Shown piece after piece: positions 15,420-24,330 of a DNA stretch of 64,000 bases. Source of the stretch: an uncultured Eubacteriales bacterium (GTDB lineage Bacteria > Bacillota > Clostridia > Oscillospirales > Oscillospiraceae). The notes beneath the pieces are model-generated. The model did not search any database, had not been told where the DNA came from, and saw only the letters and a list, made by a program, of their open reading frames with translations. The position numbers were made by a program, and so were the translations under genes. Each line of letters begins with the position of its first letter. Position 1 is the stretch's first letter. The stretch is from assembly GCA_949293985.1 (NCBI GenBank), contig CASFFN010000012.1, positions 32,829 through 96,828 of the forward strand. Reading direction: 5' to 3'.

Positions 15420-16529
15420 ATGCTTTACAACGCTTTCAAAAAGCTGCTGGCAAGTCTGGTAGCTGAAATCTACTCCTGGGTACAAGCCTCCTCTACTAAC
15501 CTAATCGGTGTTTCCCTCCAGCTGGAACAGGTAAACTTTTTTGGGAATCCCATCACTACCTCCATGATTACCAGCATTTACAACTATATCTATGGGGCCG
15601 TTCTTATTTTGGTAGTACTGAAGCTCCTCAGTAAAGGCTTCAATGTCTACATATTGTGGCGAGATGGGGATTCCGAGCAAAGCCCACGCACCCTATTGAT
15701 GGGGATAGCGATTGCCCTGGCAGCAAGCATAGCTTTTCCAACCCTGTACTCCATTGGCGTCAAAGCCACAACCGAGATAGGGGACGGCATTATGCAGCAA
15801 ATCAGCGATTCCTGGCTGGGCAATAGTGCCATCGATTCCGGTGCAGCAACGACAAGGGCAGAACACGCATGGTACACCTACCTGGACCAGTTTGACGAGA
15901 ACAAAAACCTGGTAATTGATGAAGGGGAATTGGAGGCTGTTCTGAACTGGAGTAACGCAGCAATGGCGGACGATTCTGCCCCTGATTACGCAGAAAAAGG
16001 AATACTGGGACTGGTTGTTGCAGCTATGAATTTACTGCATCAGCAGATTTCCCTGGAATCTCTCAAAGAGATTTATATTACCGCAGCGAACAACCGTTTC
16101 TCTGTATCCAGTCTGACGCTTTACAATCTGGGGGCCATCATTGCGCTGCTGATATACGGCGTCATGTATATGCTCATGTATGTAAAGCTCATCGGCCGGA
16201 GCATTGAAATGCTTTTCCTGCGCTTAGGATTTCCCATTGCCGCCATAGGATACATCGATTCAGACGGAGGCGTCATGCACTCCTACATACAGCTGATTTT
16301 CCGTCAATTTATCACAAGTATTTTACAGGTAGTAGCCATGTATCTGAGCTATTATTCTCTGGCCAACGGAAATGCATTCTTTGGTATTGCGATTGGTCTG
16401 GCTGCGTTCCGGGCACCGGTTCTGTTGGGTCAGCTGCTGACACCCCAGCGGCAGGGGGCTACCATAGGACAGCGGCTGAACCAGGGGCTGCACACAGCAT
16501 CCCTGGTAAAATCCCTTTTCAGGAGGTAA
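15420..16529 (+). CDS. VirB6/TrbL-like polytopic conjugation protein
   Basis: The 369-residue protein has about six predicted membrane helices (e.g. residues 45-63, 84-105, 236-262, 265-285, 295-330), as expected for the inner-membrane channel component VirB6/TrbL. An insertion between helices carries an EF-hand-like loop at residues 159-170 (D-E-N-K-N-L-V-I-D-E-G-E) that keeps the calcium-binding positions 1, 3, 5, 9 and 12. Calcium binding is an inference; position 6 is Leu instead of Gly. Confidence 0.75.
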   Translation: MLYNAFKKLLASLVAEIYSWVQASSTNLIGVSLQLEQVNFFGNPITTSMITSIYNYIYGAVLILVVLKLLSKGFNVYILWRDGDSEQSPRTLLMGIAIALAASIAFPTLYSIGVKATTEIGDGIMQQISDSWLGNSAIDSGAATTRAEHAWYTYLDQFDENKNLVIDEGELEAVLNWSNAAMADDSAPDYAEKGILGLVVAAMNLLHQQISLESLKEIYITAANNRFSVSSLTLYNLGAIIALLIYGVMYMLMYVKLIGRSIEMLFLRLGFPIAAIGYIDSDGGVMHSYIQLIFRQFITSILQVVAMYLSYYSLANGNAFFGIAIGLAAFRAPVLLGQLLTPQRQGATIGQRLNQGLHTASLVKSLFRR

Positions 16530-16532
16530 GGT

Positions 16533-16742
16533 ATGGAGGAGGTTAGACAGCTTATCACCTGGCTTTTATGGATTCTTCCCGTAGCGACGGCAATCAACAT
16601 TGTTTACTGCATCATCGCAATGAATGTCGACCAGGACATGGTGCAGAGCTATAAAAAGCGAATCCGCAATGCTGTGTTTTTCTTGATAATCGCAGAGACC
16701 GCCATGGGCCTGGTCAATGTGATTGCAGGCTATTATTCATAG
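16533..16742 (+). CDS. Small two-helix membrane protein of the transfer operon
   Basis: The 69-residue product has two hydrophobic helices (LITWLLWILPVATAINIVYC and FFLIIAETAMGLVNVIAGYY) and a basic loop between them. It lies 3 bp after the VirB6-like gene with AGGAGGTAAG. The topology resembles small VirB2/VirB3-like conjugation proteins; the precise family is not recognised. Confidence 0.7.
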   Translation: MEEVRQLITWLLWILPVATAINIVYCIIAMNVDQDMVQSYKKRIRNAVFFLIIAETAMGLVNVIAGYYS

Positions 16743-16752
16743 GAGGTAAATC

Positions 16753-17088
16753 ATGCACAAATTGGAAATTCCCGAAAACATACCCCTGAAATGGGAGCTG
16801 TTTAAGGGCTTCGGGGCAGCAGAGCTGTTCAAAACCTGTGTGCTTGCCGTACCGGTTTGCATAGTGGCCTGGCTGTATGCTCAGCTCAGCAGCTCCCCTA
16901 TGCGGATTTTGACAGCACTCATCATTGCCCTGGGAGGCATTGTTCTGGCCACCGGCCTTTTCGTGAAGCAATCCTACAATCTCTCTATTTACGATTACAT
17001 CCGGTACGCCGTAGATTTCAACCGCACCCAAAGGCATTATGACAACATAGCATTGGAGGTGTTTTTCATTGAAAAAGAAGAAAACTGA
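16753..17088 (+). CDS. PrgI-family (VirB3-like) conjugation protein
   Basis: The 111-residue protein starts after AGGAGGTAA. It has two close membrane helices (residues about 27-44 and 49-70) followed by SYNLSIYDYIRYAVDFNRTQRHYDN, the layout of PrgI/VirB3-like proteins that always precede the VirB4 ATPase. It overlaps the VirB4-like gene by 20 bases. Confidence 0.8.
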   Translation: MHKLEIPENIPLKWELFKGFGAAELFKTCVLAVPVCIVAWLYAQLSSSPMRILTALIIALGGIVLATGLFVKQSYNLSIYDYIRYAVDFNRTQRHYDNIALEVFFIEKEEN

Positions 17089-19465
17089 AGCAGCTTCAGC
17101 CTCTGCACAACAGTTTCTGAATATCGAAAGCATTTCAGATGGCTTGATTTTCTCCAAAGACCGCTGGGTCTTTGGTTTTCTCTCCATTCATGGCGCAGAC
17201 AACAAACTGGTTGACGATACTGAGCGGGAATCGGTTATGCGCAGAACCGCAGCAGTACTGGAACGGGAGCAGGAGATTATGCAGATTATCTCCGTGCCCC
17301 GAACCGTGGATGTTGCCGACATGGTAAGCCAGCTCCGGCAGATGGAATTGGAAGCGGAACAGGAAACCTTGAAAATGCTGCTGGAGGGAGAAATTTCCGC
17401 CATGCAGCAGCTTATGGATGACGGTGCCAAGGAATCCTTCATCATTCTGAAGCTCTGGGAGCGGGCAGCTCCCGGGGCCGACACCAAGCTCATCCGGCGT
17501 CTGCAAAACATGGCCAACGAGCTTGCGTCCTGCAAAGTAACTGCCCGGCGGCTGGATTCCTCCCAAGTCCTTTGGCTCTGCAAGCTCTACACCAATCTGG
17601 AGCTTTACATCCCGCAGCAGGAAGCGCCCACGGATATTCCCATTATCGCCGGAGAAAAAAGAAGGTTCAGCTCCCGGACAGCAGCAAACCAGGAGGCACA
17701 AATGCTTAACAGCATTGCGCCCAGCGGTGGCTTCCATTTTGGAATAAACCGCTTTCAGATTGGCAATGTCCTGGCCCGCTGCTACGGTGCGGTCAAGTAC
17801 CCATCCGAAGTGTCGTATGGCTGGCTGGTGCCTTTGGTCAGCTGTCTGGATGCCATTACCTGCGTTACCTATTACCCCGGCAAATCCGCTGACCTGGGCG
17901 ATGCTTTGTCCAAAGCCATCCGCCGGTCCAGCGTTTCCGCCCTGGATTCCAGGGATGCCCGAGAGCAAAAGCAAATGCTGCGCCGGGTAGAAGGTGCCGA
18001 TAAAATGCTGGATGATATGGATGCCCGGAACATGGCCATCGGCCATATCAGCCTTGTGGTCATGCCCTTTACCGATGACGAGGAGCAGTTCCAGAAAATT
18101 TGTGATAAGGTACTGGGCCTATGCGGCGGCGGCCACCTGAAGATGAAGGGGCTGGGGAACTTACAGAAGGATGCCTTTAAGCACCTCTCCCCTTTCTACA
18201 CGAATCAGGCCAGGGTGGACAATATGCTTAAGCAAATTATCCCCCTGAATACCATGGTTGGCGGCGAACCGATGACCGTTACCCTGCTCCGGGACGACGG
18301 AGGCATTTATTTTGGGAGAACCACTGAGGGCGCACCCATTTCCGTCAACCTGTTTTTCCGGGGAAACGACCGAACCAACTCCAACCTGGTTACCCTGGGA
18401 ACCGCCGGGAGCGGCAAGTCCACCGCCATGAAGCACCTGCTGGAATCCATGTATATGATGGGTGTCAAGGTTCTGATTATTGACCCGGAACGGGAGTACC
18501 GGGACCTGTGCCGGAATCTGGGTGGGGCCTGGCTGGATGTGGGCGGCGGCTTTGCGAAAATCAATCCCCTGGATATTCGGGCAACGCCGGATGACGCCCC
18601 AGAGGATGATGATAAGCTGTATGCCGACTGTCCCAATGCCATGGCCATGCACATGAAAACCCTGTTGGTGAGGATTCGATTGCAAATTCCCTCGTTGACC
18701 GACCTGCAATGTGCTTTGCTTCAGGACAGTTTGATTCAGCTTTATAGTCTGAAGGGAATCTCCTTTGAAACGCCCTGGGACGAGCTGAAGCAGAAAGAGT
18801 TTCCCGTGATGAAAGACTGGTATGAACTGCTTTTGGCATTACAGGAAACCGATGAACGCTACCAGGACCTGGCAACCCTGCTGCAATCCATGGCCGTCGG
18901 AGCCGATTCCTTCCTTTGGAACGGGCAGACAAACATTCAAACGGATGCCCAAATTGTCTGCTTTGACACGAACCGGCTCCAAAACTTCTCCCAGGAAACC
19001 CAGGCTGCCTGCTACTTCAATGTCCTGTCCCTTTGCTGGGACTACATCTCCGCAAACCGTTCTGAGCCGATTATCCTGTTCCTGGATGAAGGCCACATTG
19101 CCCTGGACCCCCGGCTTCCGGAGGTAGGCTTGTATCTGCGGAATCTGGCAAAGCGAATCCGTAAATATGAAGGCGGTCTTTGGTTCTGCTCTCAGTCCTC
19201 TGCGGATATGCTCCACGACTCCATCCGTATGTCCGGGCAGGCAATCGTGGACAACGCAGCCTACAAGATTCTGTTTCATTGTGACGCCAAAAACCTTCAG
19301 GACACCGTTGACTTGTTCCAGCTCACCCCGGCAGAAGCCAAGCTGCTTTCAAACCTGGAACGGAAAAACGCCTTGAGCGTGATTGGCAGCACCCACCACA
19401 TCCGCACCATTTTTGAGATTCCCCAGTACAAACTGGATTTGATGGGGCAAGGTGGTGGCAGATGA
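17069..19465 (+). CDS. VirB4-like conjugation ATPase
   Basis: The 798-residue ATPase energises the type IV secretion channel. A TTG start at 17069 follows TTGGAGGTG. Residues 1-400 form the N-terminal VirB4 domain. Walker A is GTAGSGKST at residues about 444-452, the arginine-containing IDPEREY segment follows, and Walker B is IILFLDEGHIAL near residue 670, followed by SQSSADML. The length is normal for the family. It overlaps the next gene by 4 bases. Confidence 0.93.
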   Translation: MKKKKTEAASASAQQFLNIESISDGLIFSKDRWVFGFLSIHGADNKLVDDTERESVMRRTAAVLEREQEIMQIISVPRTVDVADMVSQLRQMELEAEQETLKMLLEGEISAMQQLMDDGAKESFIILKLWERAAPGADTKLIRRLQNMANELASCKVTARRLDSSQVLWLCKLYTNLELYIPQQEAPTDIPIIAGEKRRFSSRTAANQEAQMLNSIAPSGGFHFGINRFQIGNVLARCYGAVKYPSEVSYGWLVPLVSCLDAITCVTYYPGKSADLGDALSKAIRRSSVSALDSRDAREQKQMLRRVEGADKMLDDMDARNMAIGHISLVVMPFTDDEEQFQKICDKVLGLCGGGHLKMKGLGNLQKDAFKHLSPFYTNQARVDNMLKQIIPLNTMVGGEPMTVTLLRDDGGIYFGRTTEGAPISVNLFFRGNDRTNSNLVTLGTAGSGKSTAMKHLLESMYMMGVKVLIIDPEREYRDLCRNLGGAWLDVGGGFAKINPLDIRATPDDAPEDDDKLYADCPNAMAMHMKTLLVRIRLQIPSLTDLQCALLQDSLIQLYSLKGISFETPWDELKQKEFPVMKDWYELLLALQETDERYQDLATLLQSMAVGADSFLWNGQTNIQTDAQIVCFDTNRLQNFSQETQAACYFNVLSLCWDYISANRSEPIILFLDEGHIALDPRLPEVGLYLRNLAKRIRKYEGGLWFCSQSSADMLHDSIRMSGQAIVDNAAYKILFHCDAKNLQDTVDLFQLTPAEAKLLSNLERKNALSVIGSTHHIRTIFEIPQYKLDLMGQGGGR

Positions 19466-20610
19466 ATGTTCAGCAAAAATTGACCGTTCTTGCCACTATT
19501 GTTAGCGTGGTATTGCTTCTGGGAGGTGCCCAAGTCATTCTCCTTTCAACGGAGAACGATACGGCTCTTGCCGCAACGCCTGCCGGACAGCTCCGCTCCT
19601 CCGCTCTGGAAGAATATAAAAACGCAGACCAGACCGGCGAAAAGTATCAATCCCACTGGGGAACAGAAGGTGGAGACTGGAGCCTGGATTTTCTTTATTA
19701 CTGCGCCGCCTCCGCTAACCTGGTAGGTGAGGACAAGCCGCTGGGAGAATTTACACGGGATTACAACGAGGTCCTCTCCCGGCTCAAAAGCCAGGAGGCA
19801 GCTATTTACAGTGCAGCAGAGGCAATGCCCCAACCTGGAGACCTGGTGTTTTTTTATAAAACTACCACCGGTCATTGTGCCGAAGATGTTTCCGGGGAGC
19901 CGGAAAACCTTTGCCGGGTTGGAATTGTGGTTTCCTTCATGGAGAAGGAGTTGGCTGTGCTGTCCGGAAATGACCAGGGCAGGGTACGGCTGCGTACTTA
20001 CAATGACCTGTGCGGAACTACCAATCCGGACGAAGCTGTTTGGTGTTTTGTCCGGCTGCCCACTGGAACTGAGAAACTGACGGATTTTGTATGCCGTTGG
20101 GAAGGTTTTGCCAAATATCCCATCTGGGACTATGCACAGTGGTCTGTTGGTTACGGAACCCGCTGTCCGGATGACAAGCTGGAATACTACAAAGCCAATG
20201 GAATTACCATTGAGGAAGCTAAGGAACTTTTAGCTCAGTACATCGATAGCTCCGTACAGAGCGTCGAAAGCTACTGCAAGCGGGAGGGGCTGAATCTGAC
20301 CTACTACCAGAGGGATGCCCTGGCCAGTCTAACCTATAACATAGGCGCTGGCTGGATGTCCAACGGTTATGAATCCCTGGAGCGGGTGATTGCAAATCCC
20401 TATGACCCCGACGAGCTGGTAGAAACCTTTGCCGGGATCTGCCATGCCGGAGGAAAAATCCTGCCTGCTCTGGTAGAGCGGCGAATCTGCGAAGCCTGGC
20501 TGTTTCTCACAGGTGAATATGTGAAGAATGTCTCCGATACAGATTATGACTATGCTATTCGGGGAGGCCAGGTATATGTTTATCAATCACAAATGGAGGA
20601 TAACCCATGA
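19462..20610 (+). CDS. Cell-wall hydrolase: CHAP/NlpC-like plus GH24 lysozyme-like domains (VirB1 role)
   Basis: The 382-residue exported protein has an N-terminal signal anchor (LATIVSVVLLLGGAQVIL). Residues about 50-195 look like a CHAP/NlpC-P60-type domain (YYCAASANLVG with the Cys, QPGDLVFFYK, VGIVVSF). Residues about 205-365 look like a phage-type GH24 lysozyme with Glu214 (CRWEGF), Asp223 and the WSVGYGT segment, then YYQRDALASLTYNIGAGW. Such two-domain enzymes open peptidoglycan for the conjugation channel in Gram-positive elements. It overlaps genes on both sides by 4 bases. Confidence 0.82.
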   Translation: MNVQQKLTVLATIVSVVLLLGGAQVILLSTENDTALAATPAGQLRSSALEEYKNADQTGEKYQSHWGTEGGDWSLDFLYYCAASANLVGEDKPLGEFTRDYNEVLSRLKSQEAAIYSAAEAMPQPGDLVFFYKTTTGHCAEDVSGEPENLCRVGIVVSFMEKELAVLSGNDQGRVRLRTYNDLCGTTNPDEAVWCFVRLPTGTEKLTDFVCRWEGFAKYPIWDYAQWSVGYGTRCPDDKLEYYKANGITIEEAKELLAQYIDSSVQSVESYCKREGLNLTYYQRDALASLTYNIGAGWMSNGYESLERVIANPYDPDELVETFAGICHAGGKILPALVERRICEAWLFLTGEYVKNVSDTDYDYAIRGGQVYVYQSQMEDNP

Positions 20611-21542
20611 TGACCCTTTGGATTACAGAATCCATACCGCCCGCAGATGGGCAGCGGCAGTCCCCTGCTGCTGTCCCCTCCCTGACGGCGATTGCCATGG
20701 AACAGCTGGAAAACAAAAGCCTGGACAACATTGTCCTGGACTGCCGGAAAAGCTGCCCCTGGTCCCTGGAACACATCCTGGCCGCTGCCGACCTGCTCCG
20801 GGAAGCCGGGGTTCCCCTGGTCGTGGTAAAAGGCAACCTTCCGGAAGGGGGAGAAATCCCTTGCTATGAATCCCTGGAGGAAGCGGCTTCTAATTTACAG
20901 CCTGCTGCGACTGTACCGGCTGCACCGGAAAAAGCAAAGGAAACGGACAAACCACACGCTCCCCTGCCTCATGTGACGCCGACCCGTCCTATCTCCGTTG
21001 CCGTGCTGGGGAGCCAATCCCGCATTGGCTGTACCACCCAGGCCATCCAGCTATGGTACTTTTTTACTGCCATTGGCTACCGGGCAGCGATTGTGGCAAA
21101 CGCCGCCTGGTTGGACGAACTGGCAGCTCTGGAAAATTCCCCCTATGACGATATGGTGAAAATCCGGGGTGTTGTTTTTGTTTCCGAAAATGCCGACACC
21201 GGTGATTACAACTGTATCATCCGGGACTGGGGCGTAATCGATGAGGTGAGCAAAGAGGCCGCCGCAGACGCAGACCTTTGTGTTTTGGTGGTAGGCTGCA
21301 AGCGCTGGGAGCTGGTGCAGACTACCAACGCCATCGTGGATGCAGGGGGCATGGCTGACCTTATAATGATTGCTTTTGGTGCAAATCAGGTGGCCCAGCA
21401 GGACATCGAGAAAATTCTACTGAAGGCATCCACTCCCAGGCAGACCGCATTGACACGCTATACCCCGGAACCCTTCCGGCCCGGCCTGCTGGATATTTTC
21501 AAGCCGCTGCTGGAAGCCCTTTATGACAAAGGAGGTATTTGA
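20607..21542 (+). CDS. CpaE/TadZ-like protein: pseudo-receiver plus degenerate ParA-type ATPase
   Basis: The 311-residue protein has residues 1-110 resembling a receiver-like fold (NIVLDCRK, AADLLREAGVPLVVVKGN) and residues 128-300 a ParA/MinD-like domain. The Walker A equivalent at 135-144 reads GSQSRIGCTT, so the nucleotide-binding lysine and the ParA signature lysine are both absent. This architecture is that of CpaE/TadZ pilus-localisation proteins. The next gene encodes a CpaB/SAF-like protein, which supports the comparison. It probably organises or positions the transfer apparatus; classical partition activity is unlikely. Confidence 0.65.
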   Translation: MMTLWITESIPPADGQRQSPAAVPSLTAIAMEQLENKSLDNIVLDCRKSCPWSLEHILAAADLLREAGVPLVVVKGNLPEGGEIPCYESLEEAASNLQPAATVPAAPEKAKETDKPHAPLPHVTPTRPISVAVLGSQSRIGCTTQAIQLWYFFTAIGYRAAIVANAAWLDELAALENSPYDDMVKIRGVVFVSENADTGDYNCIIRDWGVIDEVSKEAAADADLCVLVVGCKRWELVQTTNAIVDAGGMADLIMIAFGANQVAQQDIEKILLKASTPRQTALTRYTPEPFRPGLLDIFKPLLEALYDKGGI

Positions 21543-21544
21543 TT

Positions 21545-22792
21545 ATGAGAAAAACTTCGTCCATCTGCCGGGGCAGCTTGCTTCGGCTGGCCCTGGAAAA
21601 GAAAAAGCCCCTCACCGGGGACCAGGAGATTGACAAGCGGAACGGAGAGATTGACAAGGCCCGGAAGCGGCTGCTTCTTTATATCGGTGTGCCCCTTGTC
21701 ACCATCGTCCTGGTGCTTGTTTTGATTGCTCTGCTTACCGGCAAGCAGATCTCCCCCTCTGAAGGGGAGCTGGCCCTGTCTGTTCCTGCTGACCGGGTGC
21801 TTTGTGACTATGTAAGTCCCGGAGATGTTGTCCGGTTTTACGACCAGGACGGCCCTGTCCCGGCTCTGCGCTATGTTCGGATAGGTGCGGTGTCCCAGGA
21901 CAGTCTGCTGCTTCTGGTCACCCAGGAGCAGCTGGAGGTGTATCTGGCTCTGGATGGAAATTACACCTTTGTGCCGGTCATCTCCGGCAAAGCTGCCGCT
22001 GAGCGGGCCGTCCAGCAGCAGCGCCAATGGAATAACCCCACTGTTTCTTTGTCTTTCGGTAAAAAGGAACTATCTCTGTCTGTTGGCCAAAGTTACCAGG
22101 TGGAATACGCCATGGGGCTGGAACCGGCTGACGCCACCCGGCCTCAACTGGTTTGGGAATCCTCTGACCCCTCTGTACTGTCTGTTGACCAGAACGGCCT
22201 GGTAACTGCCCTGAAAACCGGAAAGGCAACGCTCACTTTGTCCGGAGGGGAAGCCTCTGTCAGCTGCGCTGTCACCGTCACAGTCCCGGCGGAATCCCTT
22301 GCCTTTGACCAGGAATCCTACCAGGTGGCTATGGGAAAGACCCTGGTCCTGCCCCTCACGGCTCTGCCGGAAGGAGCCAACGAAAGCTATTCCTGGGAAA
22401 GCTCTGACACCGCCATCGCTACTGTGGGGGCTGATGGGACCGTCACAGGCGTTGCTCCCGGAACTGTCACGATTACTGTGACCGGAGTAAACGCCACGGC
22501 CAGCTGCACCGTTACCGTCACGGTTCCGGCTCAGAAGGTGGTTCTGTCCCACTCCGAGCTGAATCTGAAGGTTGGCAGCACCCAGCTGCTGGCAGCTGTG
22601 GTCATGCCGGAGAACGCCACAGACAAGCAGGTCACCTGGGAAAGCTCTGATACAGCCATCGTTACCGTGGGCGCAGATGGAACCGTTACCGCCGTCGCTC
22701 CCGGCTCTGCTACTGTCACAGTACGCTGCGGCGAGGTAACGGCCAGCTGCACGGTAACAGTTACCGCCCCGGAAACGCCGGAAAAGAAGTAA
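21545..22792 (+). CDS. Membrane protein with CpaB/SAF-like domain and three Ig-like (Big_2) domains
   Basis: The ATG at 21545 is chosen over TTG at 21539 because of spacing to AGGAGG. The 415-residue product has a basic N terminus, one membrane helix (about residues 46-66), a SAF/CpaB-like region (ALSVPADRVLCDYVSPGDVVRFYDQDG, LLLLVTQEQLEVYLAL) and three bacterial Ig-like domains of about 80 residues, each with W-ESSD-x-[ST]-[VI] and TVTG/TALKTG-type motifs, separated by VTVTVPA. Extracellular Ig domains on a pilus-assembly-like stem suggest a surface or mating-contact role. A rho-independent terminator follows. Confidence 0.7.
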   Translation: MRKTSSICRGSLLRLALEKKKPLTGDQEIDKRNGEIDKARKRLLLYIGVPLVTIVLVLVLIALLTGKQISPSEGELALSVPADRVLCDYVSPGDVVRFYDQDGPVPALRYVRIGAVSQDSLLLLVTQEQLEVYLALDGNYTFVPVISGKAAAERAVQQQRQWNNPTVSLSFGKKELSLSVGQSYQVEYAMGLEPADATRPQLVWESSDPSVLSVDQNGLVTALKTGKATLTLSGGEASVSCAVTVTVPAESLAFDQESYQVAMGKTLVLPLTALPEGANESYSWESSDTAIATVGADGTVTGVAPGTVTITVTGVNATASCTVTVTVPAQKVVLSHSELNLKVGSTQLLAAVVMPENATDKQVTWESSDTAIVTVGADGTVTAVAPGSATVTVRCGEVTASCTVTVTAPETPEKK

Positions 22793-22829
22793 GAAGCTCA
22801 AAAAAACACCCGAATACAGCCAATAGCGG

Positions 22830-22864
22830 AATCCGGGACGATGGAAGTATCGTCCCGGATTTTT
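22830..22864 (+). terminator. Rho-independent terminator of the transfer operon
   Basis: 13-bp perfect stem (AATCCGGGACGAT / ATCGTCCCGGATT), 6-nt loop, followed by TTTTC. It ends the long + operon that starts with the mobilisation genes. Confidence 0.85.
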
Positions 22865-22933
22865 CTATTCGCTCCAGCCGGTAATTTTTTCAAAAAAATA
22901 TGCGCCAGAACGGCGCAAGAAAGGACTGACAAC

Positions 22934-23761
22934 ATGAAACGGCAAATTGCAATTCCCAACTCTCTGATTTTCAGCCATGCTCTGACCCCCTCTGCCAAGC
23001 GGGTGGCCCTGGCTCTGCTGAGCTATCACTGGGAGCGTCATGGCGGCAAAATCACCAAGACTGTGCGTTTTATTGCCCAGCGGGCAAAAGTCAGTCCTAC
23101 CACCGCCTGTGCCGCTCTGGCGCAGCTTCAGGAGGCCGGGTATATCACCATCCAGAAGAACTACCGGTATCTGGAGGCAGCCGAACGGGTGGTTTACAGC
23201 GCCTTTACTTACCGCTGGACCACCAAAAAGGAAGCCTATACCCTCATCCCCTACACCACCGCACGGCGGCTCCTGGCCTCCTCTGCCACCCATGCTGCTG
23301 TTACCGTGGTGCTGTACCTTGTTTGCCGTCAAGGGCAGCAGAACAGCCATGCCTGGCCCTCTCTGCGGCAGGCAGTCCGGGACATCGATCTGGCCAAGTC
23401 TACGATTTGCATTGCCGTACTGAGCGTGGCAGGAGAATTTCTGGATAAGAAACATTGTGAAAACCGTCGGGGCAGCTACAGTCACAACTGCTACTTTGTC
23501 ATCGTCCGCCTCACAAGAGCAGGTTTTGAGGGGGGTAGTGGTATTATTTCTGGAACGCTCCCTTATAACAATATAACGGTAGGTTCTTTATTAAGAGCAG
23601 AAGAAATAGAAGGTGTGCCGGAATTCGTGATTTTGCATGAAACGGACGCTTCCTGTGTCTTTGAGACAGAAACAGTTTTTGGGCCAGATAGGGATATTAT
23701 GCCCTTTTGGCTCCCCGTTCCAGCCAGGCCAGAGGGAAGCCAGGGCGATTCTTGTCCATGA
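22934..23761 (+). CDS. HTH-domain protein (replication-initiator/regulator-like)
   Basis: The ATG at 22934 after GAAAGGACTG is preferred over an upstream start at 22841 that lies in the terminator. The 275-residue product carries an HTH_36-like winged helix (residues about 12-70: ALTPSAKRVALALLSYHW, VRFIAQRAKVSPTTACAALAQLQEAGYI) and a second similar segment (AWPSLRQAVRDIDLAKSTICIAV) around residues 145-175. Two tandem winged-helix units occur in Rep-type initiators and in element regulators. The 3' third is of lower complexity and unassigned. Confidence 0.65.
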   Translation: MKRQIAIPNSLIFSHALTPSAKRVALALLSYHWERHGGKITKTVRFIAQRAKVSPTTACAALAQLQEAGYITIQKNYRYLEAAERVVYSAFTYRWTTKKEAYTLIPYTTARRLLASSATHAAVTVVLYLVCRQGQQNSHAWPSLRQAVRDIDLAKSTICIAVLSVAGEFLDKKHCENRRGSYSHNCYFVIVRLTRAGFEGGSGIISGTLPYNNITVGSLLRAEEIEGVPEFVILHETDASCVFETETVFGPDRDIMPFWLPVPARPEGSQGDSCP

Positions 23762-23967
23762 AATAAAAACAAAAAACAAAAAATAAATATGAATCATCTT
23801 AGCAAGGTGTAGCAGAGGCTTCCGGTACCGCCAGGCTACCCCTGCGGGGCGGCAGCCCTGCGGCCACCAGGTAGGAGTTGTCCATCAGAGCTTGTCCACG
23901 CCCTTGCGGTGTGGGCAAGCCTGTGGTCAACTCCGGAAACATAGGAAAAAATGAAAGGAGCAAAAAG
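23762..23967. other. Intergenic gap, no gene seen
   Basis: 206 bp. An A-rich start (23762-23790) is followed by GC-rich sequence containing short inverted repeats such as GGGGCGGCAGCC... around 23840-23870. I see no promoter, ORF or RNA that I can name. Confidence 0.4.
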
Positions 23968-24330
23968 ATGAAGCGAAACCATCATAACATTGAGGTGTTG
24001 CTTAAGGAGCCAATTCGGCGTATTTCCCATGAATACGGAGCGGACTGGGAGAAAGAAAACGCTCAGGCCAAGGCCGCTCTCCGGGATACCCTGAACCTGG
24101 CAAGAAAAATCCTTCCCCGCTGCCGTAAAATCTTCATTGGCCGAAACGACTTTACCCTTCACGATTGTGATGGTTTTTATGTAGAACAGCTTTTGTTTCT
24201 CAACCATTTCCTGGCATCCGGGGACTACATCCAGGCTTGTGAACAGCTGGTTGATGTGCTACACTACTTCCATATCGAGGACAGGCGGATTCTATATCAG
24301 CTAATCCGGCTTTTGGAGGATTATTTATGA
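23968..24330 (+). CDS. Hypothetical element protein (120 aa)
   Basis: The start at ATG 23968 is fixed by AAAGGAGC. It is a helical, soluble, Leu- and Arg-rich protein (ARKILPRCRKIFIGRNDFTLHDCDGF) with no motif I recognise. It overlaps the next gene by 4 bases, so the two form a small operon. Confidence 0.65.
   Translation: MKRNHHNIEVLLKEPIRRISHEYGADWEKENAQAKAALRDTLNLARKILPRCRKIFIGRNDFTLHDCDGFYVEQLLFLNHFLASGDYIQACEQLVDVLHYFHIEDRRILYQLIRLLEDYL

Noticed and set aside
20607..21542. Functional ParA partner of the ParB-like protein
   Set aside because: The Walker A lacks both lysines and the gene is in the transfer operon next to a CpaB-like gene, so a classical ParA role is unlikely.
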